A stretch of 64,000 nucleotides of DNA, taken from positions 1 to 64,000 of the forward strand of contig JADJVF010000004.1 of the NCBI GenBank assembly GCA_016716705.1. Reading direction: 5' to 3'. Shown one piece after another: positions 16,944 through 25,759 of the stretch. Position 1 is the first letter of the stretch. Each line of letters starts with the position of its first letter. Source of the stretch: Holophagales bacterium (GTDB taxonomy: Bacteria > Acidobacteriota > Thermoanaerobaculia > UBA5066). The position numbers and the translations under genes were made by a program. A model generated the notes under the pieces. That model was given only the letters and a program-made list of their open reading frames with translations. It was not told the DNA's origin and did not search any database.

Positions 16944-19379
16944 TCAGCACTGTTGACCGTCGAACGATTGCAGCGTGCGTTCGATGACCTCGTCCTGCAC
17001 GCCCGGCGCCAGCTTGGTGAAGAACGCGCTGAAGCCAGCGACGCGCACCACCAGGTCGCGGTAGTTCTCCGGGTGCTTCTGTGCGTCCCTGAGGATGTTG
17101 GTGTCCAGGACGTTGAACTGGATGTGGTAGCCGTCGTTGTCGAACAGGGTCTTGACCAGACGCAGCACGTTCTCCCGGCCCTTGCGGGTCTTGAGCTGAT
17201 CCGGCGGGAGCTTCATGTTCATGTGCGTTGCGGAGTACTTGGTGGCATCCTGAGCCTTGGCCGCCGACATCACCAACGCGGTGGGGCCGTTGACGTCGGT
17301 TCCCGGCATGGCGGACAGGCTTCCGTCGGTGAGCGCCACGCCGGCCCTCTTTCCGTTCGGCAGCGCCCCGGTGACCATCCCCATCAGGTTGTGGATGCTC
17401 TTGGTGTAGGCATCCGGCGTAGATTTGATGTCCTTGCTGAGGTAGTTGCCACCGCCGTCGACGCTGTTGAAAGCCTTGAGGATGCTCTCGTAGACCCGGT
17501 ACGTCAGCCGGTTCATCTCGGGGATGTCGTTTCCGTGCTTGGGCGCGTCCTCGAAGCACATCTTCCGCACTTTTTCGTACTCGCCCGCCCAGTTGGCGGC
17601 CAGGGCCTTCTGCAGCTCGGCCATGGTGATCTTCTTGTCGTCATAGACCAGCTTCTTCACCGCCATGAGCGAGTTGGCCGCGTCTACACCACCCACCACG
17701 ATCTGGGCCACGGTGTAGTAATTGGCGCCGCCGTTCCAGACCTCGGTGCCTGTTTCGATGCAGCCCCCGGTCAGGAGCGAGCGCCACGGAACCGGAAGGA
17801 AGTCGGCGCACAGCATGCTTGCGATCCAGGCGCCCCGGCGGAGGACCTCCTCGTTGAATTTCAGCTGCGTCTCGAAAGCCGCGTACAGCTCCTCGAAGGT
17901 CTTGAAGTTCGCGGGGTCCCCGGTCTTTGGGCCGACCTGCTTGTTGGTGCGGGGGTCGAAGCCGTCGTTCATCGTCAGCTCGATCACCTTCCCCAGGTTG
18001 GGCTGGCCTTCCACCGGGTGACCGGTCTCGTAGGGGATGTAGGAACCCACGCAGGCGCCGATACAGGTGCGTCTGGCTTTCTCCAGTGTGAGGCCCTTCT
18101 TCGAGTCAGCGAACAGATTGAGGGCCCGCTTCACCATCACATCGCCATTCACGAACTGGGGCATGCCGATACCGGTACCGATGGAATCGAGGACCTTTTC
18201 CAGGAATTTGCCGCTCATCCGCTCCGTCCAGATGCAGCTCAGCGGAGGCTGCGGCAGATGGAGGTAGGTTGAGGCATCGAGGATCAGGTAGTCCATTTCG
18301 GCGGTGGCATCCTCGCCATCCGCAGTGAACCCGCCGAGGGAGATGCTCTGCCCCAGGTCGGCGGAGTTCTGTATGGCGACCTTTTCCCCGAAGTAATAGC
18401 CGATTTCGTTCAGCTTGATGAAGAGGTTCTGGAGCATGAACGTCGCATCTTCCGGAGCGATCAGCCCGGCGGCCTTGTCGCGCTGGTAGTAGGGCTCGAG
18501 GTTCTGGCCCAGATAGGCCTCGGAGTAGCCGCAGCCGACCTGCTCGAGCTCCGCGCAGATGTGACAGAAGAAATGACACTGGATGGCTTCTCTCAGGTTC
18601 CGGGCGGGATGCTCGGGCACCCACTCGCAGGTCTCGGCGATCGCGATCAACTCTGCCTTGCGGGTTGCGTCCTTCTCCTTCGCCGCCATCTCCCGGGCCA
18701 GCTCGGCATAGCGATGCGCCAGGCGGACGATGGCCCGCATGACGATGAGGCTCGCTTCATAGAAGTAGAGCTTGTCGGCATTCGGCAACCGCATGTCGAG
18801 GGCGGCCTGACGCTCCTCGACTTCCTTGATCATGGCGGCCAGCCCATGGTTGTAAACTCTGGGGTAGTTCAGGTTGCCGCCGCCGCCCGGCCAGTCGAAG
18901 AAGCTGACGACGAAGCCCGACTCGTAGCAGGGTTTCGGATCGAAACCGTACTTCTTCTCGAAGATCTCCAGCGTGCGGGGCTTCAGTGCGCGCTTTTCCC
19001 AGTAGTCGAGAGCCCACTGGTTGACCTTCTTGTCCTCCGGGTCCTTGCACTTCTCGACCGTATTGTCTTCCTTCATCCAGTCGATGTTCCATTCCGGATA
19101 GGTGTAGATACCGTTGACGGTGCTGGCCATGCTGCCCACGAAGCAGTTGTCGTCGATGTAGAGCTTCTTCCGCTCCAGCAGCGTCGCCATGAACTTGGCG
19201 CGACGCATGATGTTCTGGTCGCCCTGAGTGCTCTCGTAGACTTCCTTCATGATCCGGATCCGCTCGAAGTCGACCTCGGGGGTCGTGCTCCTGAGCTGTT
19301 CCTTCAGCCGATCGACCCGGGCCTTGTCGGCCTTGACGCTGGCAGTGGTGCTCTTCTCGGAAACGGTCTCGTTTGACAT
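16944..19379 (-). CDS. Glycyl radical enzyme of unassigned reaction
   Basis: Catalytic radical enzyme of 811 residues in the PFL-like superfamily. The C-terminal glycyl radical motif is RVAGFSAFF with Gly782. The thiyl-radical loop appears to be CIGACVGSYIP with Cys443. The residue two after this cysteine is Gly, where choline, glycerol and isethionate lyases and aryl-acetate decarboxylases have Glu (GCVE). The conserved region GGCIETGTEVWNGGANYY (538-555) and NSLMAVKKLVYDDKKIT are also present. The start ATG 19379 follows AAGGAG. No BssB/BssC or HpdC-like small subunit is encoded next to it. Candidate reactions are X-succinate synthase, decarboxylase or C-S lyase type; none can be assigned. 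The matching activase lies downstream. Confidence 0.88.
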   Translation of the reverse strand: MSNETVSEKSTTASVKADKARVDRLKEQLRSTTPEVDFERIRIMKEVYESTQGDQNIMRRAKFMATLLERKKLYIDDNCFVGSMASTVNGIYTYPEWNIDWMKEDNTVEKCKDPEDKKVNQWALDYWEKRALKPRTLEIFEKKYGFDPKPCYESGFVVSFFDWPGGGGNLNYPRVYNHGLAAMIKEVEERQAALDMRLPNADKLYFYEASLIVMRAIVRLAHRYAELAREMAAKEKDATRKAELIAIAETCEWVPEHPARNLREAIQCHFFCHICAELEQVGCGYSEAYLGQNLEPYYQRDKAAGLIAPEDATFMLQNLFIKLNEIGYYFGEKVAIQNSADLGQSISLGGFTADGEDATAEMDYLILDASTYLHLPQPPLSCIWTERMSGKFLEKVLDSIGTGIGMPQFVNGDVMVKRALNLFADSKKGLTLEKARRTCIGACVGSYIPYETGHPVEGQPNLGKVIELTMNDGFDPRTNKQVGPKTGDPANFKTFEELYAAFETQLKFNEEVLRRGAWIASMLCADFLPVPWRSLLTGGCIETGTEVWNGGANYYTVAQIVVGGVDAANSLMAVKKLVYDDKKITMAELQKALAANWAGEYEKVRKMCFEDAPKHGNDIPEMNRLTYRVYESILKAFNSVDGGGNYLSKDIKSTPDAYTKSIHNLMGMVTGALPNGKRAGVALTDGSLSAMPGTDVNGPTALVMSAAKAQDATKYSATHMNMKLPPDQLKTRKGRENVLRLVKTLFDNDGYHIQFNVLDTNILRDAQKHPENYRDLVVRVAGFSAFFTKLAPGVQDEVIERTLQSFDGQQC

Positions 19380-19392
19380 CGGTCCTTCTCCT

Positions 19393-19740
19393 TCAGACTC
19401 TTTCGGGTGTTTCGGACGGACGGTTGCGGGAGCGTTCGATCCGCTCCATTCCTTCACTGGCAGATACGTAGTCGAAGTTGACCTCGGGCGGGCCGCCCGA
19501 GAGCTCGATGGCGCCGAGAATTCGTCGGTAGGCCTCGGAGCGGAGGTGCGCCTCGAGCGTCGCCTCGGATTCCCAGCGCTCGACCAGCACGACGGCGTCT
19601 TCCGGGCCCTGCTCTTCGTAGATGTGAAAGGCCGCGCAGCCGGGCTGGGCCATCACCGGCCCCCGGACGGACCGCAGGACTTCCAGTACGTCGTCGCGTC
19701 GGTCGGGAGCCGGCTGGAGAGTGAGGGTGCCGACGATCAT
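19393..19740 (-). CDS. ABM-domain (YgiN-like) small protein
   Basis: Protein of 115 residues of the antibiotic-biosynthesis-monooxygenase fold, a ferredoxin-like dimer found in quinol monooxygenases and heme-degrading enzymes. Visible family features are the N-terminal strand IVGTLTLQP, GCAAFHIYEEQG, VVLVERWESEATLEAHLRSEAYRRI and a C-terminal strand. It is the first gene before the GRE, 13 bases upstream of the GRE start codon, so the two are almost certainly co-transcribed. No Shine-Dalgarno sequence precedes its ATG at 19740. A protective or accessory role for the oxygen-sensitive GRE is possible but is only a guess from position. Confidence 0.75.
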   Translation of the reverse strand: MIVGTLTLQPAPDRRDDVLEVLRSVRGPVMAQPGCAAFHIYEEQGPEDAVVLVERWESEATLEAHLRSEAYRRILGAIELSGGPPEVNFDYVSASEGMERIERSRNRPSETPERV

Positions 19741-19753
19741 GTTGATCCGTTAT

Positions 19754-19769
19754 TGCTCGATTCGTGCCA
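19754..19769 (-). promoter_or_regulatory. Candidate sigma-54 (-24/-12) promoter for the GRE operon
   Basis: On the minus strand the site reads TGGCACGAATCGAGCA. The -24 half (TGGCACG) is perfect and GC of the -12 half sits at the right distance; the two T bases of the -12 half are GA. It overlaps an inverted repeat CGTGCC-AG-GGCACG (19763-19776). A sigma-54 activator gene lies immediately upstream. The predicted start of transcription would be only about three bases before the ABM-protein ATG, which is unusual and lowers confidence. Confidence 0.35.
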
Positions 19770-19834
19770 GGGCACGGCTGGGCTCGGTGGAGTGGGGCTA
19801 ACCCGTTCAGGCGATTTGAGTTGAGAGGTGTCCC

Positions 19835-19853
19835 GCGGCCGCGGCGCGGCCGC
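19835..19853 (-). terminator. GC hairpin after the sigma-54 activator gene
   Basis: GCGGCCGC, three bases, GCGGCCGC forms an 8-bp GC-only stem about 90 bases after the activator's stop codon and before the candidate GRE promoter. There is no T-run. It could end transcription of the activator and isolate the GRE operon. Confidence 0.4.
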
Positions 19854-19945
19854 CTGGAGACGAGGGAAAGGACGGAATGAAATCCCCGGGGTTGACATGT
19901 CGTCCCCGGGACTCCGACCCGGCCGGGTCTCCGAAGGTCCGCCGC

Positions 19946-22329
19946 CTATGTGAAGCCGTTCTCCGCCTGGCGCCGCGGCCGGATGCCGAGCTTGTTCATT
20001 CGGCTGTAGAGGGTCGCCGGGTTGAGCCCGAGCGCCGCCGCCGCGCCTTTCGGCCCCTTGACGTGTCCGTCGGCGGACTCGAGCGCCCGGAGGATGTGCT
20101 CGCGTTCCGCGTCGGCCAGCGTCGTCGGCGGCGCCGCTTCCGGCTGGGCCTCGTCGAGCGCCGGGAGCCTCAGCGTGTCGCCGGTCGTGATGATGGCCCC
20201 GCGTTCGATCACGTTCCTCAGCTCGCGGACGTTTCCCGGCCAGGGATGACGCTGGAGCGCGTCCATCGTCTTGCGCGGCACCTGGGTGATCTTCTTCCCC
20301 ATGCGGGAGCAGAACTCCTCGAGAAAGGTCCAGACGAGCACGGGGACGTCCTCGGCCCTTGCGCGGAGCGGCGGCACGCGGATCGGGAAGACGGCCAGGC
20401 GGTAGAAGAGGTCCTCCCGGAAGCGCCCCTTGCGAACCTCCCCCGCGAGGTCCCGATTCGTGGCCGCGATCAGGCGGACGTCGACCTTCATGGTCTTCGA
20501 ACTCCCCAGCCGCTCGAACTCCCCCGTCTCGAGGACGCGCAGGAGCTTGGACTGGAGCTCGAAGGGAAGCTCGCCGACCTCGTCGAGGAAGAGCGTCGAC
20601 CCGTTCGCCACCTCGAAGCGCCCGACCTGGCGCGTCATGGCGCCGGTGAAGGCCCCCTTCTCCCGGCCGAAGAGCTCGCTCTCCACGAGCCCGGCCGGCA
20701 GCGCGGCGCAGTTGACCTTGACCATCACCTTGTCGCGCCGGCGGCTGAGGCGGTGGATGGCCTGGGCGACGAGCTCCTTGCCCGTGCCGGTCTCGCCCTG
20801 GATGAGGACCGTGGAGTCCGTGCGAGAGACCTGCTCCACTTCGTGCAGGACCCTTGCGATGGCCGGGCTCTTCCCGTCGATCTCCCCGCGCTCGCCGATC
20901 GCCCGGACCTCGCCCCGCAGGTAGTCGGTCTCCGCCTGCAGCAGGTCCTTCAGTCGCTCGATCTCCTCGTAGGACCGGCGCAGCGACTCCTCGGACTTCC
21001 GCCTCTGGGTGACGTCTCGGAGGACACCGTACGACTTCAGCGTACGTCCGTCGGTGTCGCGGCCGGAGACACGCGCCATGTGATGAAGCCACCGCTCTCC
21101 GTCGGTCGGGTGCAGGAAGCGGTACTCGACGGAAAGCTGCTCCAGTTTCCCGTCGTGCAGCTGCTGGCGGAGGTCCAGGACGCGTTGGCGGTCGTCGGGA
21201 TGCAGCCGCTCCGCCCAGAACCTCACGGGCTCCAGGCCCGCTTCGCGATCCGGCGGGAGACCGCAGAGGGCGCGAAACCGGTCGTCGACCCGCGTAACGC
21301 CGACGACGAAGTCCACCTCGTAGGAGCCGAGCTCCGCGAGGTCGGCCCCCGCCGCGCGGAGCGCTTCGCGGGAGCGGTGCGCCTCTTCGCGACGCTTCCT
21401 CTCGGTGACGTCGATGGAGAGACCGGTCAGGTGACCCGGCGCGCCGCTCCCGCCGGTTCGGAGCCGCCCCCTGGAGGCGATCCACCTCGGGTCCGGATCT
21501 CCCGGGCGGTGAATCCGGTACTCCACGTCGACGGCCTCGCCCAGCCGCCGGGATCTCTCGAGGGCTTCCCGAACGAGGTCCCGGTCGTCAGGATGGACCG
21601 ACGCCTCGAGGAGCGGAAGGTCGACGATCGCGTCCGGCGGGTAGCCGAAGATCGCTCTAGCCTTCTCGGTGACCCAGAAGACGCCCGTGCCGAAATCGAG
21701 AGTCCACAGCCCTGCCTCGGCGGAGTCCGCCGCCAGGCTCAGGCGCGCCTCGCTCTCCTCGAGGCTCAGCTCGTGGCGTTTCCTGGCGAGCGCGTTGGTA
21801 AGGACCTGCGCGACGAGCTGCAGCCGGCTCACCATCGCTTCCGGCCAGTCGCGCTCGGCTCGAAGAGTGTTGAGGCCGAGTGCGCCCAGGGGAGACTCGC
21901 CGCCGACGGTGAGCGGGAGGCAGAGGTTCGACTTCACGCCCACGAGGCGGCAGCTCTCGCGGTCGACGCCGGCCTCCGGCGGGAGCTCCTCCAGCGTGGA
22001 GATGGCGATCCGCCGACCGGCGAGCATCTCCTGCCGATACCAGGGGAACTGTTCCTGGTGGAGCGGTTCGGGCGCCCGAGGGTCTGTCCCCGGCGGGGTA
22101 GGTGGGTGGGCACGATCGCCTGCGGGGCCGGGGCCGACCATTGCCACAGCACGGCGAGATCGAGGCCGAGGAGCTCGCAGACCCGGCGAAGCGCGTTCTC
22201 GATCTCGCGGTCCACCTGGCCCGGGGCCATCGCGATGAACCGAGAGGAAAGGTCGGAGATCAGCCTCTCGAACTCGAGACGCCGTTCGAGACCATCCTCC
22301 GGGACCTGTGCCTCGTCCGTCACCGACAT
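19946..22329 (-). CDS. Sigma-54-dependent activator with GAF and PAS input domains, frameshifted
   Basis: Transcription activator of about 794 residues. Order: N-terminal GAF-like domain (ERLISDLSSRFIAMAPGQVD), PAS domain (SLAADSAEAGLWTLDFGTG), second PAS domain (LGSYEVDFVVGVTRVDDRF), short coiled coil, AAA+ domain with Walker A GETGTGKE, the sigma-54 contact GAFTGA, Walker B-like GSTLFLDEVGE, and a Fis-type helix-turn-helix at the end (KGAAAALGLNPATLYSRMNKLGI). The frame changes at about 22100, inside the GAF domain, as shown by its paralog in the histidine kinase at 31563-33550. Start ATG 22329 is chosen because it gives the same short leader as that paralog. It probably controls the GRE operon downstream, the DszB-like operon, or both. 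Confidence 0.85.
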
Positions 22330-22468
22330 GCGAACTGATGATACGGGTGCTGCGCGCCTGCGGATGGAGCGTGCTGCCGCCCGCGGAACGGGCGTCCGCA
22401 CGCGCGGACGCGTCCCCGCGGATCCGTCCACCCCTCCTTCACCGTTCAGCCCTTCCCCTCCGTGCGAA

Positions 22469-22507
22469 GGGACGTGCGCCTTCGCCTGTCGCGAAGGCGC
22501 ACGTCCC
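22469..22507 (-). terminator. Long hairpin after the DszB-like gene
   Basis: Perfect 17-bp stem (GGGACGTGCGCCTTCGC at 22469-22485 with 22491-22507) and a five-base loop, 20 bases past the stop codon of the DszB-like gene. No clear T-run follows. It separates that operon from the sigma-54 activator gene and is the best terminator candidate there. Confidence 0.65.
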
Positions 22508-22527
22508 CTCCCGGACCGGGAAGGACA

Positions 22528-23703
22528 CTAGCCGAGCCGCATCTTCATCACGTCTTCGAGCGGCCTGGCCTCGGGCAGCCTGGCCATGCTGCGCCTCTTC
22601 CACTCCTCCTCGAGGAGCTCCTTCGCCGCCATCTCGAGGAACTTGGGCGCCGCCCACTCGAACACGTCGAAGTCGTGCTCGATGTAGCCGTTCTTGAACA
22701 TGAAGTCCTTGTTGATCTGGAGCGACTCCAGATTGCGGACCGACAGGCTGGGCACCATGTCGACGCGCCGGATGCCCTCGTACGTGTCCTCCTCGTCGAG
22801 GTAGTACGTCTGCTTGTTGAGGATCGCGCAGGCGGCGCGCTTGTACTCGTTGGCCCACCGGCCCACCTTGATCAGCCCCTTCAGGAGGGCGACGATCAGC
22901 TCGGGGTGCTCCTTGCACGCCACGTCGGTGACCGTGAGCGTCGCGGGGACGTTGGCCCCCTGGAGCGTCCAGTCCGGGTAGCGCGACAGGTCCTCGATCG
23001 ACTTGAACTTCCCGGTCGCCTCGGAGAGCTGCGACAGCGGCCCGGTCTGCATGTACATGGCGTCGATGAGGCCCTTCTCGAGCGCGGTCTCCAGGGGGCG
23101 GAACGCCAGGTCGTGCTTGTGGTCGCGCTTGAGCTGGTACTCGTTCGGGTTCTCCATGGGCGTGAGCATCTCGGGCTTGTCGTACCAGTCGTCCGGGTAC
23201 GGGAACTCGACGATCTCCACGTCCTTCATGGTCATGTCGTTGAGCATGAGCATCAGCTCGATGCCCTGGTGCTCCTGGATCCGCCACCAGTCGTTCTTGA
23301 TGACGTTCTGGCTCTTCGACAGGCCGATCTTCTTTCCCTTCAGGTCCTTCATCCGGTAGATCGGGTCGCGGGACCGAACGATCATGACGCCGCCCTCGTA
23401 GACGTGCGTCGACCCGATCAGCCGGGTGCGGCGGATGTCGGCCTGGACGTGGATGGCGGGGTTGCAGCCGCCGAAGCGCATGAGGTTGTCGAGGTTGTGG
23501 ACGTAGTGCGGGTACCAGTCGTTCTCGCGGGTGGAACGGAGGTACTTGTACGTGACGCCGATCTTCTTGAACTCCTCCTTCACCCAGCCGAGCTCCTGGT
23601 CCACGTTGCTCGCCGAGATCAGGGGGCAGTTGGTGTAGTAGAACTCGTTCCAGTCCACGTCCACCGACTTCATCGTCTTGCCCTTGATGACCATGGTGCC
23701 CAT
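22528..23703 (-). CDS. DszB-like protein (putative sulfinate desulfinase or periplasmic-binding-fold protein)
   Basis: Protein of 391 residues with the NMT1/THI5-type two-lobed fold. Three positions fit the active site known for DszB (2-hydroxybiphenyl-2-sulfinate desulfinase: Cys27, His60, Arg70): YYTNCPLISAS with Cys26, and HYVHNLDNLMRFGG with His66 and Arg76, ten residues apart as in DszB. VRSRDPIYRMKDLKGKKIGLS matches the following segment. There is no signal peptide and no ABC permease or ATPase gene nearby, which argues against a transport binding protein. If it is a desulfinase it would release sulfite from an organic sulfinate. Alignments are from memory, so the family is fairly safe and the reaction is inference. 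Confidence 0.7.
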   Translation of the reverse strand: MGTMVIKGKTMKSVDVDWNEFYYTNCPLISASNVDQELGWVKEEFKKIGVTYKYLRSTRENDWYPHYVHNLDNLMRFGGCNPAIHVQADIRRTRLIGSTHVYEGGVMIVRSRDPIYRMKDLKGKKIGLSKSQNVIKNDWWRIQEHQGIELMLMLNDMTMKDVEIVEFPYPDDWYDKPEMLTPMENPNEYQLKRDHKHDLAFRPLETALEKGLIDAMYMQTGPLSQLSEATGKFKSIEDLSRYPDWTLQGANVPATLTVTDVACKEHPELIVALLKGLIKVGRWANEYKRAACAILNKQTYYLDEEDTYEGIRRVDMVPSLSVRNLESLQINKDFMFKNGYIEHDFDVFEWAAPKFLEMAAKELLEEEWKRRSMARLPEARPLEDVMKMRLG

Positions 23704-23787
23704 CTTCCTTCTCTGGCCGGTTTCGCGGGTCTTGGGGCGTTCCCGCAGCCAGGGTCTCCTCGTTGGTGGCAGGCCGGCGACCCGCCG

Positions 23788-24711
23788 TCAGAAGTCTGGA
23801 TCCTGGAAGGACGGCTCCCGTCCCTCGTTGAAGGCCCGGATGCCGTCGACGCGATCGGGGTGAACGGCCGAGCGCCAGTGCGCCTCCATCATGATCGCGG
23901 CCGCCTGCTCGATCGGCTGCCCGTCGCCCATCCGGACGGCCCGCTTGACGGCCTGCACCGCAGTCGGCGAGTTCGCCGCGATCCGCTCCGCGATCCCCAA
24001 CGCGGCGGACATGAGCTCGGCCGCGGGGTGGATCTCGTTGACCATTCCGAGCCGGACCGCATCCTGGCCGGTGATCGGCTCGCCGGTCATCAGCATCTGC
24101 ATGGCCCTGCCGGGAGGGAGCACGCGGGGAAGGAAGATCGGCGCGCCTCCGCCCGCGGAAAGGCCGACGGCCGCCTCGGGCTGGCCGAACAGGGCGTCGT
24201 CGGACGCGATGATGAAGTCGCTGCTGATCGCGATCTCGCACCCGCCGCCGAACGCCATGCCGCGGACGGCGGCGAAGATCGGCTTTCGAAGCTGGCGGAG
24301 CGTGTAGAGGACCCTGTCGAAGACCTGCCGTTGGCGCAGCCAGTCTTCCTTCGTCATGCCCTTGCGCTGGCGGAGGTCGCCGCCGATGGAGAAAGCCCTC
24401 TCGCCGGCCCCCGTCAGGATGGCGACGCGGACGCCGGGCCGGGCCGCGATCGTCTCGAGGATCTCGATCAGACTCGCGGCCAGCTCCGTCGTGATGGCGT
24501 TGTCGGCGTGCGGCCGGTTGAGGGTGACGACCGCCACGCGCCCGCCCGAGACGTATTCGACGAGCACGAGTTGCTCGGGCTCCGCGGCGTCGGACGGCGG
24601 CGGCGGGTGGAAGCGGAGCCTGTCCCAGCGCGCCGCCGGCGCCGGGACCAGGAGCTCCTCCCTGCCACAGGCGCAGGAGGGACCCTGGGGCCGGTTCGGC
24701 GCGTCCTTCAC
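23788..24711 (-). CDS. Enoyl-CoA hydratase/isomerase family protein
   Basis: Crotonase-fold enzyme of 307 residues acting on acyl-CoA thioesters. VAVVTLNRPHADNAIT opens the domain. The oxyanion-hole and catalytic segments are AFSIGGDLRQRK and KPIFAAVRGMAFGGGCEIAISSDF, with Glu in GGGCE, and FGQPEAAVGLSAGGG supplies the second Glu. So both glutamates of true hydratases appear to be present. About 55 residues before the domain (including CACGREE) are atypical; the GTG at 24711 is the only clear start, but an internal start would also give a complete domain. The gene begins one base after the dehydrogenase stop. A role in degrading a CoA-bound intermediate of the neighbouring pathway is likely. 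Confidence 0.85.
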   Translation of the reverse strand: MKDAPNRPQGPSCACGREELLVPAPAARWDRLRFHPPPPSDAAEPEQLVLVEYVSGGRVAVVTLNRPHADNAITTELAASLIEILETIAARPGVRVAILTGAGERAFSIGGDLRQRKGMTKEDWLRQRQVFDRVLYTLRQLRKPIFAAVRGMAFGGGCEIAISSDFIIASDDALFGQPEAAVGLSAGGGAPIFLPRVLPPGRAMQMLMTGEPITGQDAVRLGMVNEIHPAAELMSAALGIAERIAANSPTAVQAVKRAVRMGDGQPIEQAAAIMMEAHWRSAVHPDRVDGIRAFNEGREPSFQDPDF

Positions 24712-24712
24712 G

Positions 24713-25759
24713 TCAGATCTCCGAGAACTGGATGACGACCTTTATGTCGTCGGGCGTCCTGTCGAGCGCCTTCTGGAAATCCTCGGGCTTCTCGCGCCGC
24801 GTGATGAGGCGGCCGAGCCAGGCCCGGTCCGCCTGGGCGAGGGCCTGCGCCGCCTTATACCAGTGGCGCTTGTTGGCGTTGACGCTCCCGACGATGACGT
24901 TGTTCTTCAGGACGACCTTCGCGGCGGTGTCGGCCACGGCGTAGCCGGAGACACCGCCGCCGCCGACGCCCGTCAGGCAGACGGTTCCTCCCGATCCGAT
25001 CTTCTGGAACGCGTCGCCGATGACCGATCCGACGCCCGTGCACTCGATGATGGCGTCCGGCTCGACGGGAACGTCGAGGAGGCTGCCCGAGTGGTAGGTC
25101 GCCCCGAGGGCGCGGACGAGGTCGGGCTTCAGTCCGGACTCGGCGCGGTCGAGAACGTGGACCTCTTTCCCCTTCAGCTTCGCCCCGCAGGCCGCAAGGA
25201 GACCGATCGGGCCCGCACCGGTCACGAGGACGGTCTTCGGCTCCCAGAAGGAGCGCTGGCCGATGAAGACCACCTGCTCGAGCGCCTTCGCGATCACGGT
25301 CATCGGCTCGAGGAGAACTCCGAGGAGGCCGAGAGACGGGTCCACCTTCATGGCGTACTCGGGCTCGATGCGCCACCGCTCGGACATGTAGCCGTGGATC
25401 TCCTTGATTCCGCGCTCGGTGTACTGGCCGTTCCGGCACATGTCCCACTCCCCGACCGCGCAGGCGGGGCAAGGGACACCGTCCGGCCGCCGGACGATGC
25501 CGACGACGAGATCGCCCTTCTTCAGCCCACGGGCCAGGCCCGGGTCCAGGACACGGCCGAGGGACTCGTGACCGAGGATGAGGCGCGTCTGCCCGGGGGG
25601 AGCCCAGCCGTACTTGCCCTCGGCGATCTCGACATCGGTCCCGCAGACGCCGACGGCGATGGCCTCCACGAGGACCGAGCCGTCGCGGGCGTCGGGCTCG
25701 GGAACGTCTTCGAGGCGGGCGGACCCGGGCTTCAGAGGCTCGACGGTGATGGCCTTCAT
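24713..25759 (-). CDS. Zinc-dependent dehydrogenase, glucose 1-dehydrogenase-like
   Basis: Medium-chain dehydrogenase of 348 residues. VGVCGTDVEIAEGKYG and LGHESLGRV contain the catalytic zinc ligands, CPACAVGEWDMC looks like part of the structural-zinc lobe, and VLVTGAGPIGLLAACGAKL is the NAD(P)-binding loop. The layout and motifs are closest to archaeal-type glucose 1-dehydrogenases, but members of this group oxidise various polyols and alcohols. The ATG at 25759 overlaps the stop of the SulP gene (ATGA). It is followed at once by the enoyl-CoA hydratase-like gene, so it may act in a catabolic route rather than sugar oxidation. Confidence 0.83.
   Translation of the reverse strand: MKAITVEPLKPGSARLEDVPEPDARDGSVLVEAIAVGVCGTDVEIAEGKYGWAPPGQTRLILGHESLGRVLDPGLARGLKKGDLVVGIVRRPDGVPCPACAVGEWDMCRNGQYTERGIKEIHGYMSERWRIEPEYAMKVDPSLGLLGVLLEPMTVIAKALEQVVFIGQRSFWEPKTVLVTGAGPIGLLAACGAKLKGKEVHVLDRAESGLKPDLVRALGATYHSGSLLDVPVEPDAIIECTGVGSVIGDAFQKIGSGGTVCLTGVGGGGVSGYAVADTAAKVVLKNNVIVGSVNANKRHWYKAAQALAQADRAWLGRLITRREKPEDFQKALDRTPDDIKVVIQFSEI

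Noticed and set aside
22528..23703. Annotation as an ABC nitrate/taurine-type binding protein
   Set aside because: No signal peptide or lipobox and no ABC permease or ATPase genes nearby, and the DszB-like Cys, His and Arg positions are present. Not fully excluded.
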